From CAYFUT01 sp964346395 (GTDB taxonomy: Bacteria; Bacillota; Halanaerobiia; Halobacteroidales; Halobacteroidaceae): a stretch of DNA of 64,000 nucleotides. Location of the stretch: positions 1-64,000 of the forward strand of contig CAYFUT010000003.1 of the NCBI GenBank assembly GCA_964346395.1, in the 5' to 3' direction. The notes under the pieces are model-generated. The model was not told where the DNA came from, did not search any database, and saw only the letters and a list, made by a program, of their open reading frames with translations. The position numbers and the translations under genes were made by a program. Below, piece after piece: positions 24,897-34,058 of this stretch. Numbering within the stretch: position 1 is the first letter of the stretch; each line of letters starts with the position of its first letter.

Positions 24897-26189
24897 ATGA
24901 ATCCAGTATTATTATCAGTTTTAACCATGATTGGATTGAGTTTAGCTAATTTGAATGTAATTTTAGCTTTGCTGGTGGCTGCTTTAGTAGGAGGAATAGC
25001 TGGCGGACTAGGAGTTACAGAAACAATGAGTACTTTAATTGATGGTATGGGGGCTAATGGCAAAACTGCTCTCAGTTATATTTTATTAGGGGCTTTGGCA
25101 GTGGCAGTTCAGAGAACGGGAATAGTGCAGTTATTGAGCAGTAAGTTAGGAAAGGTAGTGAGCAAGCAGAAGAAAATATTTATTTTATTGATAGCCGCTT
25201 TTGCTTGTCTATCCCAGAATGCTATTCCGGTACATATTGCCTTTATTCCGATTTTGATTCCGCCGCTATTGGAATTATTCAATAAATTAAAGATTGACCG
25301 GCGGGGAGTAGCTGCGGCTTTGACCTTTGGTTTACAGGCTCCTTATATGGCCATTCCAGCTGGTTTTGGTCTCATTTTTCATGAAATTATTCAAAAACAG
25401 ATGTTAGCTAACGGAATGGAGGTTAGCTTAGATCAGATTGCTAGTGTAATCTGGATTCCTGTTTTAGGCATGGTAGTGGGGCTGTTAGTAGCAATTTTTA
25501 TAACTTATAGAGGTCAGCGAGAGTATGATAGTGAACTAACCCAAGATATAGTTCAGGAAGAAGATATGAGTTGGAAGTGGGAACATACTTTTTCTTTAAT
25601 AGCAATGGTAGGGGCTTTATTTATTCAGCTACAATTTGATTCGCTGCCGCTAGGTGCTTTAGCCGGTTTAGGTTTAATGGTTGTAACGCGAACTATTGAC
25701 TGGCATGCTCTGCATGATTTGATTGATGAGGGAGTTAAGATGATGGGGGTTATTGCCTTTGTAATGTTGATTGCAGCTGGCTATGGAGATGTGATCCGGG
25801 CTACTGGTGGAGTAGATAAAATTGTACAAGCTGTGGTGAATATGATTGGCGGCAGTCAATTGTGGGGAGCATCACTGATGTTAGTTGTTGGTTTGGTAGT
25901 AACGATGGGCATTGGGACTTCCTTTGGGACGATTCCGATTATTGCAGCTATTTATGTGCCTCTGGCTCAATCGCTAGGATTTAGTCCGCTGGCTACAGTC
26001 ATTTTGATTGGTACGGCTGGTGCTTTGGGAGATGCGGGGTCGCCGGCGTCGGATAGTACTCTCGGGCCAACTGCCGGTTTGAATGCTGACGGTCAGCACG
26101 ATCATATTTGGGATACCTGTGTACCGACCTTCCTCCACTATAATATCCCGCTGATTTTATTTGCAATAATAGGAGCGATGATTGTATAG
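24897..26189 (+). CDS. Na+/H+ antiporter family membrane protein
   Basis: 430 aa, 11-12 hydrophobic segments, with the NhaC/YuiF-like arrangement: ALVGGIAGGLGV near the N-terminus, ACLSQNAIPVHIAFIPILIP, GTSFGTIPIIAAIYVPLA and GTAGALGDAGSPASDSTLGP near the C-terminus. These conserved Gly/Ser/Asp stretches probably line the ion path. Some relatives are annotated as amino-acid transporters, so the substrate is uncertain; sodium-proton exchange fits a halophile. Single gene, SD GGAAGGGG. Confidence 0.75.
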   Translation: MNPVLLSVLTMIGLSLANLNVILALLVAALVGGIAGGLGVTETMSTLIDGMGANGKTALSYILLGALAVAVQRTGIVQLLSSKLGKVVSKQKKIFILLIAAFACLSQNAIPVHIAFIPILIPPLLELFNKLKIDRRGVAAALTFGLQAPYMAIPAGFGLIFHEIIQKQMLANGMEVSLDQIASVIWIPVLGMVVGLLVAIFITYRGQREYDSELTQDIVQEEDMSWKWEHTFSLIAMVGALFIQLQFDSLPLGALAGLGLMVVTRTIDWHALHDLIDEGVKMMGVIAFVMLIAAGYGDVIRATGGVDKIVQAVVNMIGGSQLWGASLMLVVGLVVTMGIGTSFGTIPIIAAIYVPLAQSLGFSPLATVILIGTAGALGDAGSPASDSTLGPTAGLNADGQHDHIWDTCVPTFLHYNIPLILFAIIGAMIV

Positions 26190-26208
26190 ATAAGATTGAT
26201 AAGTTAAT

Positions 26209-26236
26209 GTAGGGAGCGGATATATCCGCTCCCTAC
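26209..26236. repeat. Palindrome between convergent genes (GATATATC core)
   Basis: 28-base perfect palindrome GTAGGGAGCGGA...TCCGCTCCCTAC, between the antiporter and DUF1893 stops. It may act as a bidirectional terminator although the T-runs are poor. It shares the core GATATATC and TAG...CTA arms with the palindrome at 26761-26792. Confidence 0.6.
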
Positions 26237-26299
26237 TTAGTAATTAAATATATTATTTTGGATTATTGTCTTAATCTGTGTGGAATTTAGTTCAATTAA

Positions 26300-26716
26300 T
26301 TATTTGTTCAAAAATTCTTTTATTTTCTGCACGGCTTTCTGACTATCTTCTACCCCCAGGGTTAACTGTTCAATCGGACAGAGCCCTGTATCTTCTCTAT
26401 TTCTGATTGCTGCTACCTTTTTTTCTGCCTCATACTTTATTTCAGCTCGCTGTAAAATTTCTACAGCTCCTTGGCTGATAGTTGGGGTATAGCAGGACTT
26501 TATTCCGCCTAATTCGCAGATCATAGCTACTGCCCGGCCGATAATCTTATCAGCAACGGCTGAATTGGCTAAAATTTGTGGGTTTTTATCATAGAGTTCA
26601 AGTATTCCTCCTACTCCGCGGTCTTTTCTTTTTGCTAGTACTTCTTGATTGTTAACTACTACCAAAGAATAATCAGTGTTGTTTAATTTTTTAGCTGCTA
26701 ATTCTAAATCTGACAT
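26300..26716 (-). CDS. DUF1893 protein (cytidine-deaminase-like fold)
   Basis: 138 aa matching DUF1893 / TM1506-like proteins, which have a deaminase-like fold but an unclear active site and no known reaction. Visible conserved stretches: YSLVVVNNQEVL, RGVGGILELYD, VADKIIGRAVAMI and EIKYEAEKKVAAIRNR. One Cys lies in CPIEQL. It stands alone, flanked on both sides by similar palindromes. AAGGAGG precedes the ATG. Confidence 0.75.
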   Translation of the reverse strand: MSDLELAAKKLNNTDYSLVVVNNQEVLAKRKDRGVGGILELYDKNPQILANSAVADKIIGRAVAMICELGGIKSCYTPTISQGAVEILQRAEIKYEAEKKVAAIRNREDTGLCPIEQLTLGVEDSQKAVQKIKEFLNK

Positions 26717-26760
26717 GGGGAGCCTCCTTAATTTATTTTTCGTAGTTAAATAGAATTATT

Positions 26761-26792
26761 ATGTAGCGACCTGATATATCATGTCGCTACAT
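26761..26792. repeat. Palindrome upstream of the DUF1893 gene (GATATATC core)
   Basis: 32-base imperfect palindrome ATGTAGCGACCTGATATATC... with a T-run on the plus strand (26792-26798). It looks like a plus-strand terminator but there is no plus-strand gene before it; on the minus strand it lies in the DUF1893 5' region. Confidence 0.5.
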
Positions 26793-26984
26793 TTTTTTCT
26801 TTACAAATTTCATTTTATGTACTAGGATAGCATATTTTTCAGGTTAGATAAAGTAAAAGGTAGGAATTTATTAAAAAAGCAGATTAAAAGATGATAAATT
26901 AGTGATAAAGTAATTATTTTAGAATTTTTCCCTCTTATTTAGTCAATGATATTAGTGACTAAACCAATAAGGGGGAGTCTTTAC

Positions 26985-29198
26985 ATGCGGCATAAGGTTA
27001 GGTTCCATTATGATAACCAGGCGGAATTGGCTGATCCCTACTTAAAAATTTGGAAACAGGGAACTGGTCGAATGCGGGTGGAAGTTGGCCCGGCTGGAAC
27101 AGATGATTATGGTTATTACTATGATGTAGATATTAACCGGCGGCGGTTTAATTTTACCTTTGCCGACCAAGAAACTGATCGAGAAGACGGTTTAAATAGA
27201 TTTTATCAAGCAGGGATGGGTGGTGAAATTTGGTGTAAAGCAGATATCCATAATATTTATCCCGTTCAGCCGGCGGAACCAATCGGAACCATCAATGAGG
27301 TATATGCGGAAATCGCTCCTTTACTACCGGAAAATAATTTATATATGCCTCAGACTGATGTATCGGAAGGCACTACTTATTCTTTGCTGGGAGCCCATAA
27401 ATTAGCTGATGGTTCAGTAAGCTTTGGTTTTTTTCATCCCCGGGCCGGAAGGGTTTATTTAGGGTTTAATCTTGATAGCTTTCAAGCTCCTAAACCCTGT
27501 CTGGATTGTGAGCAGGGGAAGAATGAACAGTTTATTGAACTAGATCTGTATGAGGGCTATTATGGGGAACCTAACATTTGGTGGACGCGGATTCCAGCGG
27601 AAGTAGTAGAAAAAGCACAGGAGCCTCTGGAATATAAATACTATGTTCAAGGGGGAACGGAAGGGGTTGAGCGTTGGGTATATGATCCCTATACTCGGGT
27701 TTATAGTTCGGATTATGAATTAACTAACTGCCAGGTAGTAGATCCTACGCAATTTGACTGGACAGATGAGGACTGGGAAACTCCGGATATGAGGGACTTA
27801 ATCATTTATGAACTGAATGTATATGGGTTTACAGATGGTGATTCTGAAATCCCTCTTGAGGATCAAAGTACATTTCAAGGTATAATTCAGCGGATTGAAG
27901 AAGGATATTTTGCTGATTTAGGAGTTACTGCGTTGGCTTTAATGCCTACTTCTGAAGCCTGGAGCGACTTTGGTTTAGGTTATGATCCGTGTAGTTTTAT
28001 GTCGGTAGAACAAGACTTTGGCACCCCGGATGAATTTAGAGAGCTGGTAAATACAGCTCATGAACATGGCTTAGCTGTGATTATTGATCAGGTTTTCAAT
28101 CATACTTCCAATCAGTTCAATCCTCTGTGGGGCTTGATTGATGACGGCTCAGACCCGGGAGGATTATATTTTTCTGGTACTACTCAGTGGGGGAATAGAT
28201 TGGCGACGGAAGTAGAAGAAGTAGAAAATATGTTGATTGATTCCTGTAAACTGTTTATTGAAGAGTATCATGTGGATGGATTTCGGTTTGATGCGACGCA
28301 CAGTTATTTTATGGATCATAGGTTATTACATGAACTGCAGGCAGAAATAAAAAAGGATTATAAACCGGATACTGTCTTGATAGCAGAAAATCTGCCTAAT
28401 GAACCGGATCTTAACTTTAATGGGTATGATGGGTATGCTCAGTGGTCAGATAAATTCCATGATAAACTTAAAGCTTTGCTGCGGGAAGGAAATTACCGCG
28501 ATCGAGCCGATGATTCTCCGGCGGGTTTAGGAGACATTTTTTACTTTGGCAAAAGCGAATTTGCTGCCCATACTAATAATGCTGTTAATTATAGCGAAAG
28601 TCATGATGAACCAAGTATCAAATATGAATTAGAAACTAATAACTTATTGGATTGTGATTTAAAGGAGCGGAAAGCAAAGTTAGGACTTTTTTCTTGTCTG
28701 GTAGCGTTAGGCCAACCGATGATTTATATGGGCCAGGAATTTGGCATCAATCGGGAAGAGAATGTAATAGATGTGGATTTGGCGACTCCTGATCCCAACT
28801 GTCCGGAAGCAGAAGCTGATTCATTTTATTATTGGACGCGCGGAATAATCACCTTGCGGCGGGAAGAAGAAGCATTAAAAGTTGCGGGTTATAATCCGGT
28901 GGAAAGTGGTAACTTCGAATGGAAAGTTGGCCCGTGGATGTCAGAAAAGCGAGGCCAAAACCAGCGGGTTATTGGCTGGAAGACTAAAGCGGAAACTAGT
29001 GGAGAAGAAATAATGGTATTGATTAATTTTGAAGGAGCAGAAGTGGAGGTGGAACCTGAAGTATCCACTTCTATAGTTTGGAGAAAATTAGCTGATATTG
29101 AGCAAGTTTATCAGCCGCCGGAGGAGTTAACCGCCAAACAATTACAGGCAATTAAATTGCCGCCTTATAGTGGTTTTCTTTATAAAAAAGAAGAATAA
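26985..29198 (+). CDS. GH13 alpha-amylase-family enzyme with N-terminal beta domains
   Basis: 737 aa acting on alpha-glucans. Residues about 1-110 form a CBM-like domain, 125-260 a second beta-sandwich resembling the N-terminal domain of branching enzymes, and 275-650 the (beta/alpha)8 barrel. GH13 motifs: IIDQVFNHTS, nucleophile D436 in GFRFDATHS, acid/base E468 in IAENLPNE and D541 in SESHDEPS. No signal peptide, so it works in the cytoplasm, probably on glycogen. Subfamily (branching-like, debranching or trehalose-pathway) cannot be fixed by eye. ATG 26985 chosen over an upstream ATG (26946) because GGGGGAG precedes it. Confidence 0.82.
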   Translation: MRHKVRFHYDNQAELADPYLKIWKQGTGRMRVEVGPAGTDDYGYYYDVDINRRRFNFTFADQETDREDGLNRFYQAGMGGEIWCKADIHNIYPVQPAEPIGTINEVYAEIAPLLPENNLYMPQTDVSEGTTYSLLGAHKLADGSVSFGFFHPRAGRVYLGFNLDSFQAPKPCLDCEQGKNEQFIELDLYEGYYGEPNIWWTRIPAEVVEKAQEPLEYKYYVQGGTEGVERWVYDPYTRVYSSDYELTNCQVVDPTQFDWTDEDWETPDMRDLIIYELNVYGFTDGDSEIPLEDQSTFQGIIQRIEEGYFADLGVTALALMPTSEAWSDFGLGYDPCSFMSVEQDFGTPDEFRELVNTAHEHGLAVIIDQVFNHTSNQFNPLWGLIDDGSDPGGLYFSGTTQWGNRLATEVEEVENMLIDSCKLFIEEYHVDGFRFDATHSYFMDHRLLHELQAEIKKDYKPDTVLIAENLPNEPDLNFNGYDGYAQWSDKFHDKLKALLREGNYRDRADDSPAGLGDIFYFGKSEFAAHTNNAVNYSESHDEPSIKYELETNNLLDCDLKERKAKLGLFSCLVALGQPMIYMGQEFGINREENVIDVDLATPDPNCPEAEADSFYYWTRGIITLRREEEALKVAGYNPVESGNFEWKVGPWMSEKRGQNQRVIGWKTKAETSGEEIMVLINFEGAEVEVEPEVSTSIVWRKLADIEQVYQPPEELTAKQLQAIKLPPYSGFLYKKEE

Positions 29199-29203
29199 AT
29201 CTT

Positions 29204-29244
29204 TACTTCCCGATTAATTACTTAATTAATCGGGAAGTTTTAGT
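29204..29244 (+). terminator. Terminator of the GH13 gene
   Basis: Long stem ACTTCCCGATTAATTA / TAATTAATCGGGAAGT followed by TTTTAGTT. Confidence 0.8.
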
Positions 29245-29312
29245 TATTAGGCAGGAATTTGCCGGGAAGAGTTTGAACTACTTATATATCAGACGTTAAT
29301 GAGGTGAAATTG

Positions 29313-29768
29313 ATGCGGAAGTTTACTTTGTTAATCTTACTGTTATTAGTGGTAAGTATGAGTACTAGTAACTTAGTGGCAGCAACTACCGGTAGTTATA
29401 ACGCTGGTAGGGCGGAACCCAGCACACTGGAAATTTATTATGCTGATAACTGGTCGGCGATCGGTCATTGGCAGTTGGCCCGGATTCCAGCTGGAGCCCA
29501 AATTACAACAGTAAAAGTTAAGTGGGAACTATTTAGTGCTTTGCCCAGCCAAAACTACCGCGGACTTGAATTAGTATTATTTAATCAAGCTAAAAAAGTT
29601 AAACTGCAGAAAAATTCTTCCGGAAACTATGTGGTTACTAACAAGTTTTCCGGCCAGCCGCTGACTAACAATTGGCGACTAAAATATAAAGTGGATTATC
29701 TGCAGCCAGAGGGGAATTATCTAGGGTTAATCCCTAAGTTAATAATTAATTATCGAATTTCTCGCTGA
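29313..29768 (+). CDS. Secreted hypothetical protein
   Basis: 151 aa with a clear signal peptide (MRKFTLLILLLLVVSMS..., likely cleaved after LVAA). The mature part is beta-rich and moderately basic (YNAGRAEPSTLEIYYADNW, VKWELFSALPSQNYRGLEL). I do not recognise the family. ATG 29313 is chosen because GAGGTGA lies 6 bases before it; an earlier GTG overlaps that site. Its last 19 bases overlap the end of the convergent CPBP gene. Confidence 0.7.
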   Translation: MRKFTLLILLLLVVSMSTSNLVAATTGSYNAGRAEPSTLEIYYADNWSAIGHWQLARIPAGAQITTVKVKWELFSALPSQNYRGLELVLFNQAKKVKLQKNSSGNYVVTNKFSGQPLTNNWRLKYKVDYLQPEGNYLGLIPKLIINYRISR

Positions 29769-30556
29769 ATTGTTAGATTATTAGTTAACAGGTAAGCACC
29801 TAGTCCCAATAATAAAAGTCCTAATATATTAAACCAGAGTGGTTGAAATTGAGCTGTAGTAGATAGTTTAGTATTATACCCCGGAATTTTATATGGGAGG
29901 TAGTAGAGAAATAAATAGGGAATAGCTGAGTAAAATATATTGCCCAGCACGCATAACACTAAAGATTTACTTTGAAGATACAGCCAGTTAAGTAATAGGC
30001 TTAAAGTAAAAACTCCGAGCAAATGAAAAAGACTGAATTCTAATATTAATTGCAGTAAAATAGTAAAGCCGGCAGCTTTTTCCCACGAATAATTAGCCAA
30101 TAAACCCTGCAGGATGAGACCGCGAAAGAAAATTTCTCTTAAAGCAGCAGCGGCAGTTAACAGAACGAATCCTGAAAAAAAGAAATTGCTTTTAGTACTC
30201 ATAATTTGATTAATCTGTTCGACTGCTGCTTGTGATAAGGGCAAAAAACAGTGAGTTATATTATTTACTTCGGACAGAACAATACTCAATCCTAAGCTTG
30301 CTAGCAGTAATCCGCTTAACTTTAAATTAGATAAAGAAGGATTGGTAAAGTAAGTTGTGACTGATAGTTGCTTACTAGTTAACTGCCAATAAATTATCAA
30401 ACCGAAAGTAAGGCAAGTCAGCAAAGAAGTCTGTAGCCAGACTAAGTCGTCAGCTAATATTTGATTACTAATGAAGCTAATGATTAATTGTAAAGTGAAG
30501 AGAGCTAAAAAAATACTGACTAAATCACTTGCGTGATATCCTTTTTTCTTCTTCAT
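29750..30556 (-). CDS. CPBP-family intramembrane protein, active-site motifs degenerate
   Basis: 268 aa with about eight transmembrane segments. The CPBP (CAAX/Rce1-like) membrane protease family needs EExxxR, FxxxH and HxxxN/B motifs. Here motif 1 reads REIFFRG (first Glu is Arg), motif 2 FSLFH is intact, and the third motif region (LCVLGNIFYSAI) lacks the expected His. It may be catalytically impaired or a divergent subfamily. ATG preceded by AAGGAGT. Overlaps the secreted-protein gene tail to tail. Confidence 0.65.
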   Translation of the reverse strand: MKKKKGYHASDLVSIFLALFTLQLIISFISNQILADDLVWLQTSLLTCLTFGLIIYWQLTSKQLSVTTYFTNPSLSNLKLSGLLLASLGLSIVLSEVNNITHCFLPLSQAAVEQINQIMSTKSNFFFSGFVLLTAAAALREIFFRGLILQGLLANYSWEKAAGFTILLQLILEFSLFHLLGVFTLSLLLNWLYLQSKSLVLCVLGNIFYSAIPYLFLYYLPYKIPGYNTKLSTTAQFQPLWFNILGLLLLGLGAYLLTNNLTIQREIR

Positions 30557-30727
30557 AAAAACACTCCTTAATAATTAATTATTAAGTTACAGATTTAATT
30601 TTTGCCTTGTTTATAATTATAATTAACTTGTAGGGAAAAAGCAATTGAGCAGGATTTTAAGTTTAAACCGTGAATAATTTTAATTGAGGCTAATTTTTAT
30701 TGGTAGATTTGCAAGGAGGGAATAATA

Positions 30728-32980
30728 ATGGAGCAGGATGATTTAGTTTTTGGGCTAGATATTGGGACTAGAACAGTAGTTGGATTTTTACTGCAAGTTG
30801 CTGACGGTGAATTTACCGTACAAGCTTCCGAAGTGATAGAACACCAAAAGCGTTCAATGCTAGATGGGCAGATACATAATGTGCAGGAAGTGGCTGAACA
30901 GGTGAGAAAGATCAAGGAAAGGCTGGAAGAACAGGAAGATATAACTTTACAGAAAGTAGGAATTGCTGCCGCTGGACGAGCCTTGAAGACAGTCAAAGCA
31001 GTAGAAAAAATCGAATTTGATAGTAAAAAAGAAATTACTGCCGAAGAAGTTAAAGTACTGGAATTTGGAGCGGTGCAAACTGCTCAACAGAAGTTAGAAA
31101 CTAAAGAAACAAAAACAAAAGCCAGCAGCTATCACTTTGTCGGTTATACAGTCTTGAAGAATAGCCTGGATGGGATTGAAGTAGGTGATTTAGTAGGACA
31201 GAGCGGGACTGAAATTGAAGTTGAGGTGGTGGCTACTTTTTTGCCCCGGATTGTAGTTGATTCCTTATTAACAGTAATTCGAGAAGCAGACTTAGAAGTA
31301 GAACACCTTACCTTAGAACCTATTGCTGCGGCTGATTTAATTATTCCCCGCCAGATGCATAATTTTAATTTGGCCCTGGTTGATATTGGAGCAGGGACTT
31401 CTGATATTGCAATTACGAGTGAGGGTTCGATTGTTGGGTATGCAATGGTACCAGTAGCAGGTGATGAGATAACTGAAGCTATTTGTGATCAATATATGGT
31501 AGATTACCATACTGCTGAACAGATAAAACGGCAGTTAACAGCTCAGGAAGAAATTGAGGTCAAAGATATCTTAGGGAATGAATTAACGGTTCCTGCTCGG
31601 GAAGTAGTAAAGAAGATTGAGGAAGAAATAACTACTGTAGCTCGAGAAATCAGCAAGGGGATTTTAGAGTTAAATCAAAAACAGCCGCAGGTAGTAATGT
31701 GTATCGGGGGCGGCAGTTTAGTACCTTTATTGAAAGATAAATTGGCGGATAGTCTCGACTTACCCCCCAATAGAGTAGGAATCAAAGATGTCAGTGATAT
31801 TGAAGAGGTAACCGGAAAAATAGATAATTTATCGGGAAGTCAATCTGTTACCCCCCTTGGAATCGGAGTTAACTGTTATCACAACCGCAATCAAGCTAAT
31901 TTTATTGAGGTAGAAGTTAACGGAGATTTAATTCATTTATTTACTTTGCTGGAGCCTAAGGTTTCCGATGCCTTATTAGCGGCTGAAATTGACATTAGTG
32001 CCTTAGAAGCTGAGCCGGGAATGGCGTTAACAGTGGAAGTAGAGGGGGAAGTAAAAGTAATCAAAGGAACTTTAGGTACTTCCGGAAAGATAATGGTTAA
32101 TGGGGAACAGGCCGATTTAAAGACTACCATTGAGTCAGGAGATGAACTGACGGTAGAGTTGGGAACCAAGGGAGAACCAGGTTCCGGTACAATAGCAGAT
32201 GTGGTGCCTGAGTTACCGACTAGAGAAGTAAAAATTAATGGAGAATGGCGAGTAATAGAACCAGTTTATTATTTGAATGGAGAGCAGGTGAGTTGGGAGG
32301 CAGAATTAGAGGATAGAGCTGAAATTACTTATGAAGTCCCGCAGACGGTAAAAGAAATTATTGCTTATGAGTTAGAATTATCGGTAGAGGAGATAAAAAA
32401 GAAAAGAGTCCAGTATACTTTTAATGGTCAAGGTAAGGAGTATAGTTATAACACCCATAAAATATTTTTAAATGGAAAGCCGGTAGATTTAAATACAGAA
32501 GTTAATGAACACGATGAATTGCAAGTAAAAGAAAATGATCAGGATTACTTACAGCTTAAAGATATTATGGCTGCTGATATGGAAGAAAATAAGTTAAGTA
32601 TTGTTTTTAACGGGCGAGAACTAGAAGTGCCAGCCCAAAATTATAAGTTAGAAAAAAATGGGACACCGGTTTCGGCTGACGAATATATTTATAATGGTGA
32701 TACAATAGAATATCAACCGGGAGAAATAAGAATCAATCAATTACTCGATTATATTGATTATCAGGTACCGACCTCTTTACAGGGGGATCTAAAGATTGAG
32801 CGAAATGGTGAGCCGGCGAAATTGACTGCTTCTTTGGATGCAGGGGATGAAGTTGATATTTATATTGATAAACCGGACTCTGAACCAGAAGAAGAGAAAT
32901 CAGCTGAAGAAAAGTCAAGTTTAAAAACTGAAGAAGTTAGTTTGAAAGAATTAAAAAATAAATTAGACGAGGAATTATAA
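30728..32980 (+). CDS. FtsA/PilM-like actin-fold ATPase with C-terminal repeat domains
   Basis: Residues about 5-390 form an FtsA-type actin fold with an inserted SHS2-like subdomain: phosphate-1 FGLDIGTRTVVGFLL, phosphate-2 ALVDIGAGTSDIAI, adenosine CIGGGSLVPLL. Residues about 395-720 contain several similar units with the pattern NGxxV/P...L-x-x-GDEL (VNGEQADLKTTIESGDELTV, LNGKPVDLNTEVNEHDELQV, KNGTPVSADEYIYNGDTIEY), suggesting repeated small beta domains; an acidic, Lys-rich tail follows. 750 aa, far longer than FtsA (about 420). There is no FtsZ or pilus gene nearby, so its polymer or partner is unknown. SD AAGGAGGG. Confidence 0.78.
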   Translation: MEQDDLVFGLDIGTRTVVGFLLQVADGEFTVQASEVIEHQKRSMLDGQIHNVQEVAEQVRKIKERLEEQEDITLQKVGIAAAGRALKTVKAVEKIEFDSKKEITAEEVKVLEFGAVQTAQQKLETKETKTKASSYHFVGYTVLKNSLDGIEVGDLVGQSGTEIEVEVVATFLPRIVVDSLLTVIREADLEVEHLTLEPIAAADLIIPRQMHNFNLALVDIGAGTSDIAITSEGSIVGYAMVPVAGDEITEAICDQYMVDYHTAEQIKRQLTAQEEIEVKDILGNELTVPAREVVKKIEEEITTVAREISKGILELNQKQPQVVMCIGGGSLVPLLKDKLADSLDLPPNRVGIKDVSDIEEVTGKIDNLSGSQSVTPLGIGVNCYHNRNQANFIEVEVNGDLIHLFTLLEPKVSDALLAAEIDISALEAEPGMALTVEVEGEVKVIKGTLGTSGKIMVNGEQADLKTTIESGDELTVELGTKGEPGSGTIADVVPELPTREVKINGEWRVIEPVYYLNGEQVSWEAELEDRAEITYEVPQTVKEIIAYELELSVEEIKKKRVQYTFNGQGKEYSYNTHKIFLNGKPVDLNTEVNEHDELQVKENDQDYLQLKDIMAADMEENKLSIVFNGRELEVPAQNYKLEKNGTPVSADEYIYNGDTIEYQPGEIRINQLLDYIDYQVPTSLQGDLKIERNGEPAKLTASLDAGDEVDIYIDKPDSEPEEEKSAEEKSSLKTEEVSLKELKNKLDEEL

Positions 32981-33063
32981 GCCAATTTTATTTTTCCTTC
33001 TGAACAGTAGTGATGCGGGTAACCGGGTTGCTGCTGTTATTTTATTGACTATAGAGGTTGTTT

Positions 33064-33079
33064 TGTGAGGTAGTTCACA
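33064..33079. promoter_or_regulatory. CRP/HcpR-type operator before ferredoxin gene 1
   Basis: TGTGA-GGTAGT-TCACA, a perfect CRP-family half-site pair. Its centre is 29.5 bases upstream of a TATAAT (33101-33106), that is about -41.5 relative to the expected start, the class II activator position. Confidence 0.65.
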
Positions 33080-33100
33080 GACCAGGTGAGCCAAATAGGT

Positions 33101-33106
33101 TATAAT
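33101..33106 (+). promoter_or_regulatory. -10 box of ferredoxin gene 1
   Basis: TATAAT without a matching -35 hexamer, as expected for an activator-dependent promoter. Confidence 0.55.
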
Positions 33107-33156
33107 AGGAATAGAAATAATAGCAGAAGCAAATAATTTGTTAGGGAGTGAATAAA

Positions 33157-33894
33157 ATGAAGACGAGACAAATTATCAGTATTGATAAAGAAAAATGCAA
33201 TGGATGTGGTAATTGTGTTACTGGGTGTCAAGAGGGAGCGCTGCAAATTATTGATGGAAAAGCAGAATTAGTAAAGGAAGAATTTTGCGATGGGTTCGGG
33301 GATTGTATCGGGGAATGTCCAACGGGAGCCTTGATGATTGAAGAGCGGCCAGCAGAAGAATTTGATCTGCAGGCAGCAGCTGAACACGTAGCAAATTTAA
33401 GAGGAAAAGAAGCAGCTGAGAAAATGGTAACTGAACAGCACGAACACCAGTCAAGCGGCTGTCCAGGAATGCAGACGAAAGAAATAGAAGATAGAAAAGC
33501 GGAAACTGACCAGCAGGCAACAGCAGGAAAATCTAAGTTAGGGCAGTGGCCGGTACAGATTGATTTACTTCCTTCTACTGCGCCTTATTTTGCAGAAGCA
33601 GACCTGTTGATTACTGCTGATTGTGTACCGATTGCTTATGGAGATTATCACCAGGATCTTTTGGCGGGCAAAGTAGTAGCAATGGGCTGTCCAAAATTAG
33701 ATGAGGGAGCTAAATATATTGAAAAGCTGGCAGCAATAATAACAAATAATGATTTAGCTAGTATTACTATTGCCCGAATGGAGGTGCCCTGCTGTGGGGG
33801 GCTGACCAGAATTGTAAACCAGGCGGTCGCTAAAGCTAATTCTTCTTTAGAACCACAAGTAGTAACAATTGGAGTTAACGGAAATAAAAAATAA
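33157..33894 (+). CDS. 4Fe-4S ferredoxin-type protein with C-terminal cysteine domain
   Basis: 245 aa electron-transfer or sensor protein. The N-terminal ferredoxin domain has a full cluster motif Cys14-17-20-24 (CNGCGNCVTGC) and a second motif in which the second Cys is Phe47 (CDGFGDCIGECP, Cys44/50/54); this CxxF/LxxC form recurs in the family. A linker (70-130) holds CPGM; the C-terminal domain has ADCVP, MGCPK and PCCGGL, possibly binding a further cluster. ATG 33157 is placed 8 bases after AGGGAG. CRP-type site upstream; similar proteins are regulated by HcpR in other anaerobes. Confidence 0.82.
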   Translation: MKTRQIISIDKEKCNGCGNCVTGCQEGALQIIDGKAELVKEEFCDGFGDCIGECPTGALMIEERPAEEFDLQAAAEHVANLRGKEAAEKMVTEQHEHQSSGCPGMQTKEIEDRKAETDQQATAGKSKLGQWPVQIDLLPSTAPYFAEADLLITADCVPIAYGDYHQDLLAGKVVAMGCPKLDEGAKYIEKLAAIITNNDLASITIARMEVPCCGGLTRIVNQAVAKANSSLEPQVVTIGVNGNKK

Positions 33895-33907
33895 ATAATT
33901 ACCGAGA

Positions 33908-33945
33908 AACCTCATCTTTTATTAGAGATGAGGTTATATTTTTAT
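33908..33945 (+). terminator. Terminator of ferredoxin gene 1
   Basis: Stem AACCTCATCT / AGATGAGGTT with a T-rich tail. Confidence 0.75.
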
Positions 33946-34058
33946 ATTTTTTCATTTATTTTATTGATTTAGACAGGAATTTTAATTATTATCAGTAATA
34001 ATAACTATAAGATAAAGATAGAAAAAATAATATTAACTAAGGTAGGAGGCAAATTAAT

